A DNA stretch of 64,000 bases from Anomaloglossus baeobatrachus (Eukaryota > Chordata > Amphibia > Anura > Aromobatidae): positions 531,495,008-531,559,007 of the forward strand of contig NC_134353.1 of assembly GCF_048569485.1 (NCBI RefSeq). Direction: 5' to 3'. The position numbers and the translations under genes are program-made. Below, piece by piece: positions 61,001 to 64,000 of this stretch. Within the stretch, counting starts at the first letter, position 1. Each line of letters starts with the position of its first letter. The notes under the pieces were generated by a model. It saw only the letters and a list, made by a program, of their open reading frames with translations. It searched no databases and was not told where the DNA came from.

Positions 61001-64000
61001 TGCTCTTTTACTTGTGGGTGGCTATTCTCCTTCAGTTTTTGCACTAAACTGGCTAGATCTGGTTCTCCAGAGGGTGTATAAGCTCAGAGGGAGGAGCTAC
61101 ACTTTTAAGTGTAGTACTTTGTGTGTCCTCCGGAGGTAGAAGCTAAACACCCATGGTCTGGGTCTCCCAATACGGAACTATAAGAAAAAGACTTTACGGT
61201 AAGTAAACAAAATTCTCTTTTTTTCAAAAAAAAAAATTAAAAAAAAAAAGACATTGCTGATTAACTTTTAAACCGTTCTAAGTAAACATGTGTTAAGTTT
61301 ATTTAGTAACTATTTTGTGTGACATATCTTTCAGATTTATGGGCATAACATTTCAAGGTTTGAAAAATGTGACATTTTCAAAAATGTCCCCAAATTTACG
61401 ATATTTTTACAAATAAACACTATCATCCTAATTTTACCATTATTTTATGTATAAAATGAAACAAAAAACGTCAGCATCAGCAGGATCTTTTGAAGCGTTC
61501 CAGTTATAACTTGTCAAAGTGACACAGGTCAGAATTGCAAATAATGGCCTGGTCATTAAGGAGAAAACCTTGCTCTGGGGTAAAAAATGTTCTGGCTACT
61601 TAAGTTATAAGAAGGTTTTTCCCAGGAGATAAAAAAAAAAGTATTCTAATGTCTTTGCCCTCAAACTATAACTATGAGATCCATAGTGCTGTTCCCCGCT
61701 CTCACAGTACCTGTAATTCAGTGTGACGCTAGAGCTCCTTCTTTGTGCTCCCTCTCCCTTCTGGGACGTTGCATCACACTTCAGATGGCGTGGCCTGCTC
61801 CTGGTGTATAGTAGCTGCCAGCCACTGATATCTTCTTCCCTGCAGTCTGAGGACAAGGTGTGTCCTATGGCAGAACAGAAGCAGATATCAGGAGGCTGGC
61901 ATTTACAAAACAATAGAGCAGGCCACCCCCTTGATCTGTGATGTAACATCCCAAAGATAGGGGGAGCAGCTACAGGGTCACATTGGATTACAGGTACTGT
62001 GAGAGGGGAGCAGCACTATGGATCTCATCTTTATAGTTTGAGAGCATGGCCATTTGACTCATTTATTTCCCCGGAGTACCCCCTTTTTTATGGTCAGAAT
62101 TGCTTTTGCAGCAAGTAATTATTTTTGTTTTTCTTTCTTGTAATCTTGTCACCTCTGGTGTGAGAACTGTATTGTGTGCTACTTGTACTTGACTGTTTTA
62201 TCACCATGTTGTATATAGGATTTTCGAACACCAAACTCAAATGGAAACAATAGCTTTGCACTTGGAACTCCAACTTCTGCAATACATAAAAGAAGGTCAG
62301 ACACTAGCTGGATGACCCCTGCAAGCAGCTTACCCCATACCCCAACACCATGTGAACAGGATGCGAAGAGTGCTGCACGTCTACAGCTTGCACAACAGGT
62401 TTGAAATCCGATCTTCCATCATTTGCTTGTATTCTAGACATAAATGTGCATTACTGTGCTCTGCTCGTTTTGGAACTTAAATGGAGACGGTTAGGTCCAC
62501 TATCTCTTCCTACTCAATAACATTCACATTTGTATGACTAAATTCCCTGCCTAACCAGCCCTGTATAATGTTATTCACTTAGCTGAATATTTTTAAAAAC
62601 AAAAAAACCCCAAAATAGAACCTTTTTGCTTTTCTTATGCTAATTTGGCTCTTGACTAGTCGGTGGGCGCTATTTCCCATGACTAGTCGGTCCTCTTTCC
62701 ATGTTATCACACGTTATTGCCAGCTACTGGAAATCTTGTGCATACACGTGGCTTGTTTCAGCAGCATCACTGCGCTTCTGAATCTGGGTGTATGTGTACT
62801 TTGATTTGAAAAAACAGCTTCTACTTGTCCGATCATGCACTGTGCGCCTCTCTGAAGTCTGCATGAGTCCACCTGGTTACAGAAGTGCAGTGACTCTGCT
62901 GAATTGAGCTGCCCAGATGAGCGAGATTAAGGAGCTGGTAATGCACAAGCTCGCGGAAATCCTGTTATCACACCCAGAGGGGAGTGATAACCTGGAAAGA
63001 AAAAAACAGTGATTTTATCAAAAGGACAGCAGACCGCTCAGTAAGTGACACATTGTTGGAATCTGCGTCTCTGTCTCTATATTATGCTGCTCTCAGATGG
63101 GGAAGCAAAAACCTGGTGACATATTCCCTTTAACCATTCTAATGCCACTGTCAATCTGACAGCCTCATTCAAATGTTGCCGTTGCTTGGGCGCACCAGCT
63201 CCTACTGCTTCCCTTTCCTCTGCGACACTTGATGGGTTACCAGTGTATTGGAGACCATGATATTCACTGTATCCTGCTATACCTTAATCGTGCAGGATAT
63301 GGTGTAAGCGACTTGAACAATTGCATGGTCATGTTTTTAAAAAGTTAGAAAAAAACCCCTAATACCTCCTACTCCCCCTCCCCCACATTAACATTTAGAA
63401 AAATAACATATTTGCAATTGCCATGTCCAAAAGTCTGGTCTGTCAAACTTTAATTTAAAGGGGTTGTCCGACATAACAAAAATGTTTGAGTTTAAGCTAA
63501 TCTGTGCTGTATTGTCATATTAAACACCCCTACATTGTTATTTTTTGTTTTCTAACTTTTGTTCCTCTTGAATTATACCTTTTTATTCTCTGCAGCTTCT
63601 TGTTTACATTCAGCTCCAGCAAACATGATAACTTCCTGTGCTAAACCTCCCAGTCACAGCTGGCACCGCCCGGCCTCACTGTCCAGCCCCACCCTCTGCC
63701 CGCCACCTGCACACACATTCCCTGTCAGTATATTCTGCCCCAGCACCTGACCTGGTATCACTACAGCATTGCAAATAACAGCCCCACATCAGGCTCTGCA
63801 CCCCACACCACATCGGGCTCTGCACCCCACACCACATCGGGCTCTGCACCCCACACCACATCGGGCTCTGCACCCCACACCACATCGGGCTCTGCACCCC
63901 ACACCACATCGGGCTCTGCACCCCACACCACATCGGGCTCTGCACCCCACACCACATCGGGCTCTGCACCCCACACCACATCGGGCTCTGCACCCCACAC
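9851..64000 (+). CDS. HAUS6: HAUS augmin-like complex subunit 6 (5' part of gene, runs off window)
   Basis: HAUS6 belongs to the eight-subunit augmin complex, which binds existing spindle microtubules and recruits the gamma-tubulin ring complex (through NEDD1) to nucleate branches. Fourteen exons join in one frame: 9851-9984, 10069-10164, 10839-10917, 11004-11136, 11230-11377, 14716-14778, 15133-15184, 15266-15439, 24463-24656, 25127-25256, 25631-25727, 38033-38132, 49072-49138, 62219-62398. All introns are GT-AG. The 549 residues seen match vertebrate HAUS6 as I recall it: [14 protein letters not shown] near the N-terminus, [21 protein letters not shown] (~118-126), [13 protein letters not shown] (~270-282), [20 protein letters not shown] (~298-317) and PFSL at ~393-396. 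The N-terminal part is the conserved helical body; residues from ~435 are Ser/Thr/Pro-rich and probably disordered. Human HAUS6 is about 955 residues, so the C-terminal exons are missing here. Start choice: first ATG, in frame with the conserved KEHLW block. Confidence 0.93.
10069..10164 (+). CDS. HAUS6: HAUS6 coding exon 2 (residues 45-77)
   Basis: Acceptor atttttag|gaatatg and donor tcag|gtaagg. It completes Val45 and encodes [23 protein letters not shown], the block I recall as NMFDKLNRDAF in human HAUS6. The junction is phase 2. Confidence 0.93.
10258..10640 (+). repeat. C-rich minisatellite in HAUS6 intron 2
   Basis: About nine imperfect copies of a unit with core CCCACTGCGGACCGTGCTCC are separated by cytosine runs of variable length (roughly 8-17) and CCCCGGCGC. 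Unit length varies between about 35 and 55 bp because of the C-runs. The complementary strand is G-rich with repeated long G-tracts. All three forward frames stay open because the unit lacks stops, giving spurious proline-rich frames of 160-180 residues. Confidence 0.9.
10839..10917 (+). CDS. HAUS6: HAUS6 coding exon 3 (residues 77-103)
   Basis: Acceptor attgatag|gtattg and donor ctca|gtaagt. It encodes [20 protein letters not shown] and then WLKKIS; human HAUS6 has FCWPPFDQKSDTEFRK in this place. The exon ends in phase 0. Confidence 0.93.
11004..11136 (+). CDS. HAUS6: HAUS6 coding exon 4 (residues 104-148)
   Basis: Acceptor ccaaatag|gaagaag and donor gatg|gtgagt. It carries the [20 protein letters not shown] block, one of the best conserved HAUS6 segments. 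The exon ends in phase 1. Confidence 0.93.
11230..11377 (+). CDS. HAUS6: HAUS6 coding exon 5 (residues 148-197)
   Basis: Acceptor acttctttag|ctgag and donor acaca|gtaagt. It encodes a helical segment ending [20 protein letters not shown], matching the human RSRFLQILQRQDCVTQKYQ region. The exon ends in phase 2. Confidence 0.9.
11397..13174 (+). mobile_element. Decayed DIRS-like element, third family (relic)
   Basis: The left end (ttggagggggacagg, ccatgggtgtatgctgc, gctgacactatgctag) is mirrored on the right by ctagcatagtgtcagc, gcatacaccgatgg and ctgtgtcccccaatg. The layout and several words match the family-2 DIRS ends at 26477 and 37583, and the right tip still has a gtgagtagccaaaatc donor-like end. 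No reverse transcriptase or recombinase is recognisable; the middle is filled by other repeats. It is an old, broken copy with most of its parts gone. Confidence 0.6.
11546..12650. repeat. Dispersed repeat inside the third-family relic
   Basis: Phrases such as cattttggtatcgccacctt, gcccgatctatcaaaata, gcgatcaaaacgtagcatct and aaaaataagccgtcactaag belong to an interspersed repeat I associate with frog genomes. The last part (12410-12600) reads, in complement, like the repeat at 16350-16500 and 38430-38600. There is no coding capacity. Confidence 0.5.
13330..14603 (+). mobile_element. Mariner DNA transposon with inactivated transposase
   Basis: The 1,274-bp unit has TA on both sides (13328-13329, 14604-14605) and inverted ends sharing AGGGGCTSCTGMTAA and TTTGGCTTT. 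The transposase starts at ATG 13503 ([14 protein letters not shown]). Visible blocks are MDETWI (catalytic Asp at 13977), DNASAHTA (second Asp, 14248) and a third Asp at 14339 in [14 protein letters not shown], the order expected for D,D34D. The copy is dead: there is an in-frame stop after codon 14, several further stops, and the third Asp is out of frame with the second, because the 91-nt spacing is less than the 105 nt that 34 intervening residues need. It lies in HAUS6 intron 5. Confidence 0.85.
14716..14778 (+). CDS. HAUS6: HAUS6 coding exon 6 (residues 197-218)
   Basis: A 63-nt exon with acceptor tttttcaag|gttgc and donor atccag|gtatgc. It encodes [20 protein letters not shown], aligning with human LSVKQVRNLRSECIGLENQ. 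The phase is 2 at both ends. Confidence 0.88.
15133..15184 (+). CDS. HAUS6: HAUS6 coding exon 7 (residues 218-235)
   Basis: A short 52-nt exon, acceptor ctttttcag|agcac and donor atagag|gtcagc (a weaker donor). It encodes [18 protein letters not shown]. Sequence similarity is low here, but the reading frame and both splice phases fit exons 6 and 8 exactly. Confidence 0.8.
15266..15439 (+). CDS. HAUS6: HAUS6 coding exon 8 (residues 236-293)
   Basis: Acceptor tctctcaag|gttcg and donor tacacg|gtatgt. It encodes [20 protein letters not shown] and then the conserved [19 protein letters not shown]. It is phase 0 at both ends. Confidence 0.93.
15705..16094. mobile_element. Fold-back MITE, AGGCTATGTGC family, copy 2
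   Basis: Inverted ends AGGCTATGTGCCCACGGGAG and ctcccgtgggcacatagcct are flanked by TA (15703-15704, 16095-16096). The interior is rich in repeated ctgcggat / atccgcag words that pair with each other. It shares its outermost bases with copy 1 but has a different arm interior. It lies in HAUS6 intron 8. Confidence 0.75.
16100..16660. repeat. Dispersed repeat related to 38430-38600
   Basis: The stretch from 16350 (agagccatagctttaatttt, gagggcttgttttttactgt, acgagttgcacttttgaatg) parallels 38450-38600 (gagccgtaactttt, gatgcttattttttgcggaa, acgagttgtacttttaaatg). It includes a T-run at 16541-16559. There is no coding potential. Confidence 0.5.
16663..17170. repeat. Degraded copy of the CCGTATTTTTCG MITE family
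   Basis: actgtatattttggattataaaacacac is a decayed version of the left end of the element at 47610, followed by the same kind of sequence (ccaaaaatgtgggagaaaag). Its right end is not recognisable. Confidence 0.45.
17171..17773. other. Intron 8 filler, partly repeat
   Basis: The part from 17572 (ttgtccactacttttacatt, atcggctggggtcc, gccgatcagctgttgtcggt) resembles a frequent frog MITE. The rest is unassigned, and no exon is supported. Confidence 0.35.
17830..18426. mobile_element. Palindromic MITE with AGGGAACCTGTCACC ends
   Basis: The left arm AGGGAACCTGTCACCACTTT with gcttatacgc and atataagagcctg words is mirrored by caggttccct at the right, with ttaa (17826-17829) at the left and ttca at the right. 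The arms extend far inward (ggtggtggtggcc, tatatacagcatg), so nearly the whole unit can fold. A piggyBac-type origin is possible from the TTAA flank. It seems to sit inside another copy starting at 17774 (ttaaagggaacctgtcacg). Confidence 0.65.
18643..22523 (+). mobile_element. DIRS-type tyrosine-recombinase retrotransposon, family 1, shorter copy
   Basis: DIRS elements encode reverse transcriptase, RNase H and a tyrosine recombinase and have inverted terminal repeats. The left inverted repeat is about 18643-18786, the right about 22352-22523, and the internal complementary region about 22105-22215, which reads as complement of the left edge followed by complement of the right edge. Reverse transcriptase (with YLDD near 19746) and RNase H lie in one long frame at about 19329-21026; recombinase blocks ([20 protein letters not shown]) span about 21050-22050. 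The first, gag-like region present in the 55368 copy is not recognisable. It is broken in a few places but young: large stretches match the 55368 copy almost base for base. It is inserted at a T-run. Confidence 0.9.
22195..22505 (+). other. Potential cryptic exon framed by DIRS splice-like motifs
   Basis: The internal complementary region supplies an acceptor-like tttttcttatag ending at 22194, and the right terminus supplies a donor-like ttacg|gtaagtaaac at 22505/22506. Both lie in the sense orientation of HAUS6 intron 8. Because the two ends are inverted copies of each other, the same pair also exists on the opposite strand. Use in RNA is not shown. Confidence 0.5.
22524..22991. other. Long T-run, then unassigned repeat-like sequence
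   Basis: About 38 T residues follow the DIRS right end. The remaining 430 bp (for example gtacctccaccagaaatgtt on the minus strand at about 22810) looks like dispersed repeat but could not be classified. Confidence 0.4.
23006..24319 (-). mobile_element. Fold-back, probably Penelope-like, element
   Basis: The unit is flanked by a 14-bp direct repeat TTACTCGGGTATTA (22992-23005 and 24320-24333). Two nearly identical inverted arms, 23006-23348 and 23924-24270, face each other across a 575-bp loop. The loop holds a third partial copy of the arm (about 23683-23740, sharing cccccattcctcggcggctc with the left arm in the same direction). Next to the right arm lies a hammerhead-like motif. Long variable target duplications, inverted terminal modules and hammerhead motifs are traits of Penelope-like elements, so that family is inferred. 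No protein frame is present. Confidence 0.6.
23880..23921 (-). ncRNA. Hammerhead-ribozyme-like motif
   Basis: On the minus strand the order CTGATGA, 4-bp stem II (CTCC with GGAG), GAAA, then ACGCGTC gives the hammerhead core: CUGAUGA (23921-23915), GAAA (23889-23886) and the GUC cleavage triplet (23882-23880) with a minimal AC/GU stem III and GC loop. Short stem III is the form described in Penelope-like elements. Stem I pairing around the core is poor and the 10.1/11.1 pair is A-A, so this copy may be inactive. Confidence 0.55.
24463..24656 (+). CDS. HAUS6: HAUS6 coding exon 9 (residues 294-358)
   Basis: Acceptor tttaacacag|ttgcaa and donor atgag|gtgagt. It encodes [20 protein letters not shown] and a following coiled-coil-like helix. 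This is nearly identical to human NVYEAGKLNLLTVIQLLNEV. The exon sits 9 kb after exon 8. Confidence 0.94.
24890..25115 (+). repeat. Possible terminal relic of another DIRS-like family
   Basis: Near the left, cctttccacgtcctaataaa and ggatcctcccacctcc; near the right, gtgctgttgtggaaggttcc, ctagaaaccatag and aacggtaagaataattctta. The final aacggtaagaataattc mimics the acggtaagtaaacaaaattc right tip of the family-1 DIRS elements. It lies directly before the HAUS6 exon 10 acceptor. The assignment is tentative. Confidence 0.35.
25127..25256 (+). CDS. HAUS6: HAUS6 coding exon 10 (residues 358-401)
   Basis: Acceptor gatctttccag|gcat and donor aatcca|gtaagt. It encodes [20 protein letters not shown], matching human WHKKWKEFLGLSPFSLIKG. 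It ends in phase 0. Confidence 0.93.
25257..25630. other. HAUS6 intron 10
   Basis: It contains a T-run (about 25264-25282), MITE-like words around the gcatgcagtcacc area (25440-25560) and a C-run immediately before the exon 11 acceptor. No RNA gene was recognised. Confidence 0.4.
25631..25727 (+). CDS. HAUS6: HAUS6 coding exon 11 (residues 402-434)
   Basis: Acceptor cccccccaag|gttttt and donor catcag|gtgaga. It encodes [20 protein letters not shown] and then NLYPAS, matching human PLSFDPASEEVYAKS...YPAS. The upstream polypyrimidine tract is a run of cytosines. Phase 1 at the end. Confidence 0.92.
26000..26402. mobile_element. Fold-back MITE, AGGCTATGTGC family, copy 3
   Basis: The left end (gctatgtgcctataggagta) is decayed, while the right end atctcccgtgggcacatagcc is intact. 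The interior again is full of ctgcggat / atccgcag words and closely parallels copy 2 at 15705-16094, including ggcctctatcttcatagtgg and aacatggggagtgtctgta. It lies in HAUS6 intron 11. Confidence 0.65.
30329..30401. repeat. (TA)n microsatellite in the LINE 3' tail
   Basis: About 36 uninterrupted TA dinucleotides lie downstream (minus strand) of ORF2. No other simple repeat interrupts the run. Confidence 0.95.
30523..34212 (-). pseudogene. LINE ORF2 (endonuclease and reverse transcriptase), frameshifted
   Basis: Starts at ATG 34212 ([20 protein letters not shown]), in preference to an upstream in-frame Met that precedes a hydrophobic, non-conserved stretch. The APE endonuclease shows [20 protein letters not shown] and SDHSP. 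The reverse transcriptase shows LDAAKAFDS (block A), [13 protein letters not shown] (block B) and YADDLLLYL (block C, codons at about 32119-32130). A C-terminal [18 protein letters not shown] cysteine/histidine motif follows. Frame 1 covers 34212-33322, the middle 33389-33027 is in a second frame, and the last 33030-30523 returns to the first: two compensating frameshifts. About 1,230 codons overall, usual for the family. Confidence 0.88.
34554..35597 (-). pseudogene. LINE ORF1 (RNA-binding chaperone), frameshifted
   Basis: ORF1p of L1-type elements is a trimeric nucleic-acid chaperone that coats the element RNA. The best start is ATG at 35597 ([20 protein letters not shown]). A coiled-coil region follows ([20 protein letters not shown] to [20 protein letters not shown]), then an RRM/C-terminal part ([40 protein letters not shown]). 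The frame changes near 35460 and again near 34910-34980, so the copy carries about two frameshifts. Both frames remain readable on each side, which argues for recent decay. Confidence 0.8.
37278..37557 (+). other. Potential cryptic exon framed by DIRS splice-like motifs (family 2)
   Basis: Acceptor-like agttttctcttag ends at 37277 and donor-like ttttacg|gtgagtacac lies at 37557/37558, both sense to HAUS6 intron 11. The frame of 280 nt corresponds to 22195-22505 in the family-1 copy although the two families differ in sequence. Confidence 0.5.
38033..38132 (+). CDS. HAUS6: HAUS6 coding exon 12 (residues 434-467)
   Basis: Acceptor ttgtattgttag|tattcc and donor cagaaag|gtaaat. It encodes [20 protein letters not shown] and then [12 protein letters not shown]. 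This is the start of the Ser/Thr-Pro-rich tail. The split codons match exons 11 and 13. Confidence 0.85.
38133..39257. other. Intron 12 start: simple repeats and dispersed repeat
   Basis: It contains (GGT)n at about 38300-38330 running straight into about 30 T residues (38335-38363), then a dispersed repeat at 38430-38660 related to 16350-16500. Near 39215 lies a palindromic cttaacgacccatgacgtac-type word (atgacgtacccagtacgtcat) that recurs near 50035. No exon is supported. Confidence 0.5.
39258..40181 (+). mobile_element. Tc1-type transposon, 5'-truncated
   Basis: A transposase frame of about 148 codons (39362-39808) follows an upstream part reading [18 protein letters not shown]. Visible blocks are SDETK (first Asp), [13 protein letters not shown] (second Asp) and [14 protein letters not shown] (Glu), i.e. 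the DDE catalytic triad of Tc1. The element's right inverted end gccgaatactttcgcaaggcactg abuts TA at 40182. The left half of the element, including the DNA-binding domain, is absent. It lies in HAUS6 intron 12. Confidence 0.85.
39890..39970. mobile_element. 81-bp MITE with TTAA duplication (piggyBac-like)
   Basis: TTAA at 39886-39889 and 39971-39974 flanks inverted ends CACTAGAAGTCCCAG and CTGGGACTTCTAGTG. TTAA target use is the signature of piggyBac elements. It has landed in the 3' part of the Tc1 element, so it is younger than that copy. Confidence 0.8.
40184..41222. other. Intron 12, unassigned with MITE-like part
   Basis: From 40770 (ggccactttcacacgtctgt) to about 41220 the sequence is rich in alternating acacgtgt-type words (gagcacacatgtgtccgtgt) and looks like a MITE, but paired ends are not clear. 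The 40300-40770 part is unassigned. Confidence 0.35.
41223..42104. repeat. Intron 12 repeat mosaic
   Basis: It starts with aaagggaatctgtcaccaca, an end resembling the MITEs at 17830 and 49207, and continues with ccccaacctttttgaccttg, a phrase typical of a dispersed repeat. A mirrored partner end is not seen. No gene is supported. Confidence 0.4.
42117..45985 (+). mobile_element. DIRS-type element, family 2, shorter copy
   Basis: The left inverted repeat is about 42117-42262, the right about 45816-45985, and the internal complementary region about 45560-45670. A gag-like region is long and open at about 43469-44650, and recombinase blocks are visible at about 44740-45480 ([36 protein letters not shown]). 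Reverse transcriptase and RNase H are not recognisable. It is broken in several places, of similar age to the 26477 copy, and inserted into a T-run within another repeat (gcgcacactgcag...atacgtttttggttc). Confidence 0.85.
45649..45966 (+). other. Potential cryptic exon framed by DIRS splice-like motifs (family 2 copy 2)
   Basis: Acceptor-like cgttttctcttag ends at 45648 and donor-like tttacg|gtgagtacac lies at 45966/45967, both sense to HAUS6 intron 12; length 318 nt. Two long T-runs lie between them (45727-45745 and 45778-45798). Confidence 0.5.
46256..47010 (+). mobile_element. Second Tc1-type transposon remnant
   Basis: Translated blocks [30 protein letters not shown] and a Glu-block region (aatcctattgaaaatgtatg, NPIENVW) mark a Tc1 transposase. 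A stop precedes [10 protein letters not shown] and the following part shifts frame, so it is dead. The right end tgtatgtaaacttctgatat...aactg abuts TA at 47011, as in vertebrate Tc1 elements. The 5' part is missing and a T-run lies at about 46953-46970. Confidence 0.8.
47013..47609. other. Intron 12, repeat-like filler
   Basis: G-rich runs occur near 47250-47285. From about 47330 the sequence (tctctcgccccatacacttg, gtcgctgcatgctgcgactt) resembles a frequent frog MITE. No coding sequence is supported. Confidence 0.4.
47610..48545. mobile_element. MITE with CCGTATTTTTCG ends
   Basis: The inverted ends CCGTATTTTTCGTACCATAA (left) and, in complement, CCGTATTTTTCGGACTATAA (right) are flanked by TA (47608-47609, 48546-48547). 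The 936-bp interior is GC-rich with a T-run at about 48270 and no transposase. This end sequence is widespread in vertebrate genomes. The TA flank suggests Tc1/mariner-type mobilisation. Confidence 0.75.
48548..49071. other. Intron 12 end, nothing recognised
   Basis: Moderately AT-rich sequence leading to the exon 13 acceptor. Reverse-strand open frames here lack any family feature. Confidence 0.4.
49072..49138 (+). CDS. HAUS6: HAUS6 coding exon 13 (residues 467-489)
   Basis: A 67-nt exon with acceptor ttaccctctag|gaaatc and donor gaaaat|gtaagt. It encodes [20 protein letters not shown]. It is recognised by frame continuity and by good splice sites rather than by strong recalled similarity. 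Confidence 0.8.
49207..49942. mobile_element. Palindromic MITE with TTAA flanks
   Basis: Inverted arms AGAGAACCTGTCAGGTCAAA and tttgacctgacaggttccct extend inward (gcgttctgacctacaag / gtaggtcagaacgc; tacccatccctgtgttg / caacacagggatgggta-like). TTAA sits at both outer edges. The unit is about 740 bp, begins 65 bp after HAUS6 exon 13 and shares its outer bases with the element at 17830. Confidence 0.7.
50090..50720 (+). repeat. Tandem duplication, two ~310-bp units
   Basis: tctccagcttatcttgtagc at 50141 recurs as tctccagtttatcttgtagc at 50451, and cactgccaggagcggtgcc, aggaggcaggagaggaattg and gcccctgtaatgtg each recur at the same offset. Identity is moderate, so the duplication is old or both units are separate members of a dispersed family. 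Confidence 0.7.
50749..51122 (-). mobile_element. Short retroelement insertion, possibly Penelope-like
   Basis: A perfect 15-bp duplication CTGACATTTATAATC (50734-50748 and 51123-51137) flanks 374 bp with no coding sequence. On the minus strand it carries aatcctgttaataaagattg and other AT-rich words resembling the outer arms of the 23006-24319 element. Long target duplications fit target-primed insertion. The family is inferred. Confidence 0.5.
51138..51780. other. Intron 13, GC-rich repeat-like stretch
   Basis: The phrase ggtacacatgtgcagggagc occurs twice (about 51455 and 51668) with ggcatacgctgacgcctc / ggcagacgctgacgcctc after it, so two related ~210-bp segments lie here. Open frames reflect GC content, not a gene. 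Confidence 0.45.
51780..51895 (+). repeat. Short minisatellite, ~36-bp unit
   Basis: About three and a half units with core ggagcacgatggggggtgcg and agcatggggga. It is directly followed by the CA-rich array. Confidence 0.75.
51908..52330 (+). repeat. CA-rich array with a pure (CA)n core
   Basis: (CA)14 at about 51910-51937, then a pure run of about 36 CA units at 51955-52027, then a degenerate cacacaccgc-rich tail to about 52330 ending in a C-run. Stop codons are rare on either strand, so long spurious frames exist. Confidence 0.9.
52340..53600. other. Intron 13, mostly unassigned
   Basis: The part at 52870-53040 resembles the dispersed repeat at 12410-12600 (cccaaatggtaccaataaaa, cggcagaaaaataaaaaaac). 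Nothing else is recognised and no exon is supported. Confidence 0.35.
53640..55367 (+). repeat. Diverged tandem module, unit about 365-405 bp
   Basis: Landmarks recur in order: gaggggt-tttccaaaatgg-gtcac; cacctcaggggctctgccaa; ctccttc-cttccgagccctg; gcgcccaaaca; cacatatgaggtatc. The ctccttc landmark falls near 53825, 54231, 54596 and 55000, giving periods of about 407, 365 and 404. The last unit is cut by the DIRS element at 55368 and the same repeat family resumes at about 61235 (gacattgctgattaactttt, caagtgacacaggtcag). Confidence 0.75.
55368..61218 (+). mobile_element. DIRS-type element, family 1, longest copy
   Basis: The left inverted repeat is about 55368-55515, the right about 61037-61218, and the internal complementary region about 60815-60920. 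At 5.85 kb it carries all expected parts: gag-like region (about 56400-57840), reverse transcriptase with YLDD near 58461 and RNase H (about 57960-59500), and the tyrosine recombinase region (about 59700-60740; [22 protein letters not shown]). It looks close to whole with only a few breaks and is the youngest-looking DIRS in the window. The reverse transcriptase region matches the 18643 copy at very high identity. It interrupts the 365-405-bp tandem module, which is therefore older. Confidence 0.92.
60899..61198 (+). other. Potential cryptic exon framed by DIRS splice-like motifs (family 1 copy 2)
   Basis: Acceptor-like tctttttcttatag ends at 60898 and donor-like actttacg|gtaagtaaac lies at 61198/61199, both sense to HAUS6 intron 13; length 300 nt. 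Confidence 0.5.
61219..61655 (+). repeat. Continuation of the tandem-module repeat family
   Basis: After the DIRS element the sequence resumes the family seen at 53640-55367 (ttgaagcgttccagttataa, aagtgacacaggtcagaatt, aatggcctggtcattaagga). A and T runs mark the junction. Confidence 0.55.
61660..62045. repeat. Fold-back MITE with ~90-bp arms
   Basis: ctatgagatccatagtgctg at 61672 is mirrored by cagcactatggatctcat at 62008; the arms continue inward (ttccccgctctcacagtacc / ggtactgtgagaggggagca). The centre also pairs (gcctcctgatatc-type words). It lies about 175 bp before HAUS6 exon 14. Confidence 0.75.
62219..62398 (+). CDS. HAUS6: HAUS6 coding exon 14 (residues 490-549)
   Basis: Acceptor ttgtatatag|gatttt and donor caacag|gtttga; 180 nt, 60 codons, phase 0. 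It holds four or five Thr-Pro sites (RTPN, GTPT, MTPA, PHTPTPC) and ends in ARLQLAQQ. That end resembles the start of the human HLVEEVARAV segment, so the next exon should continue it. Confidence 0.85.
62399..63784. other. HAUS6 intron 14, no exon recognised
   Basis: A region around 62640-63130 contains paired words (gactagtcgg twice) and ends near ttccctttaacc, like a MITE edge. From 63458 aaaggggttgtccgacataa resembles the edge of a common frog repeat. The next HAUS6 exon is not within the window. Confidence 0.4.
63785..64000 (+). repeat. 24-bp minisatellite running to the window end
   Basis: Nine near-identical copies of a 24-bp unit (atcgggctctgcaccccaca plus ccac) continue to the last base. 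The first unit has one A for G difference. The array end is outside the window. Confidence 0.95.
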
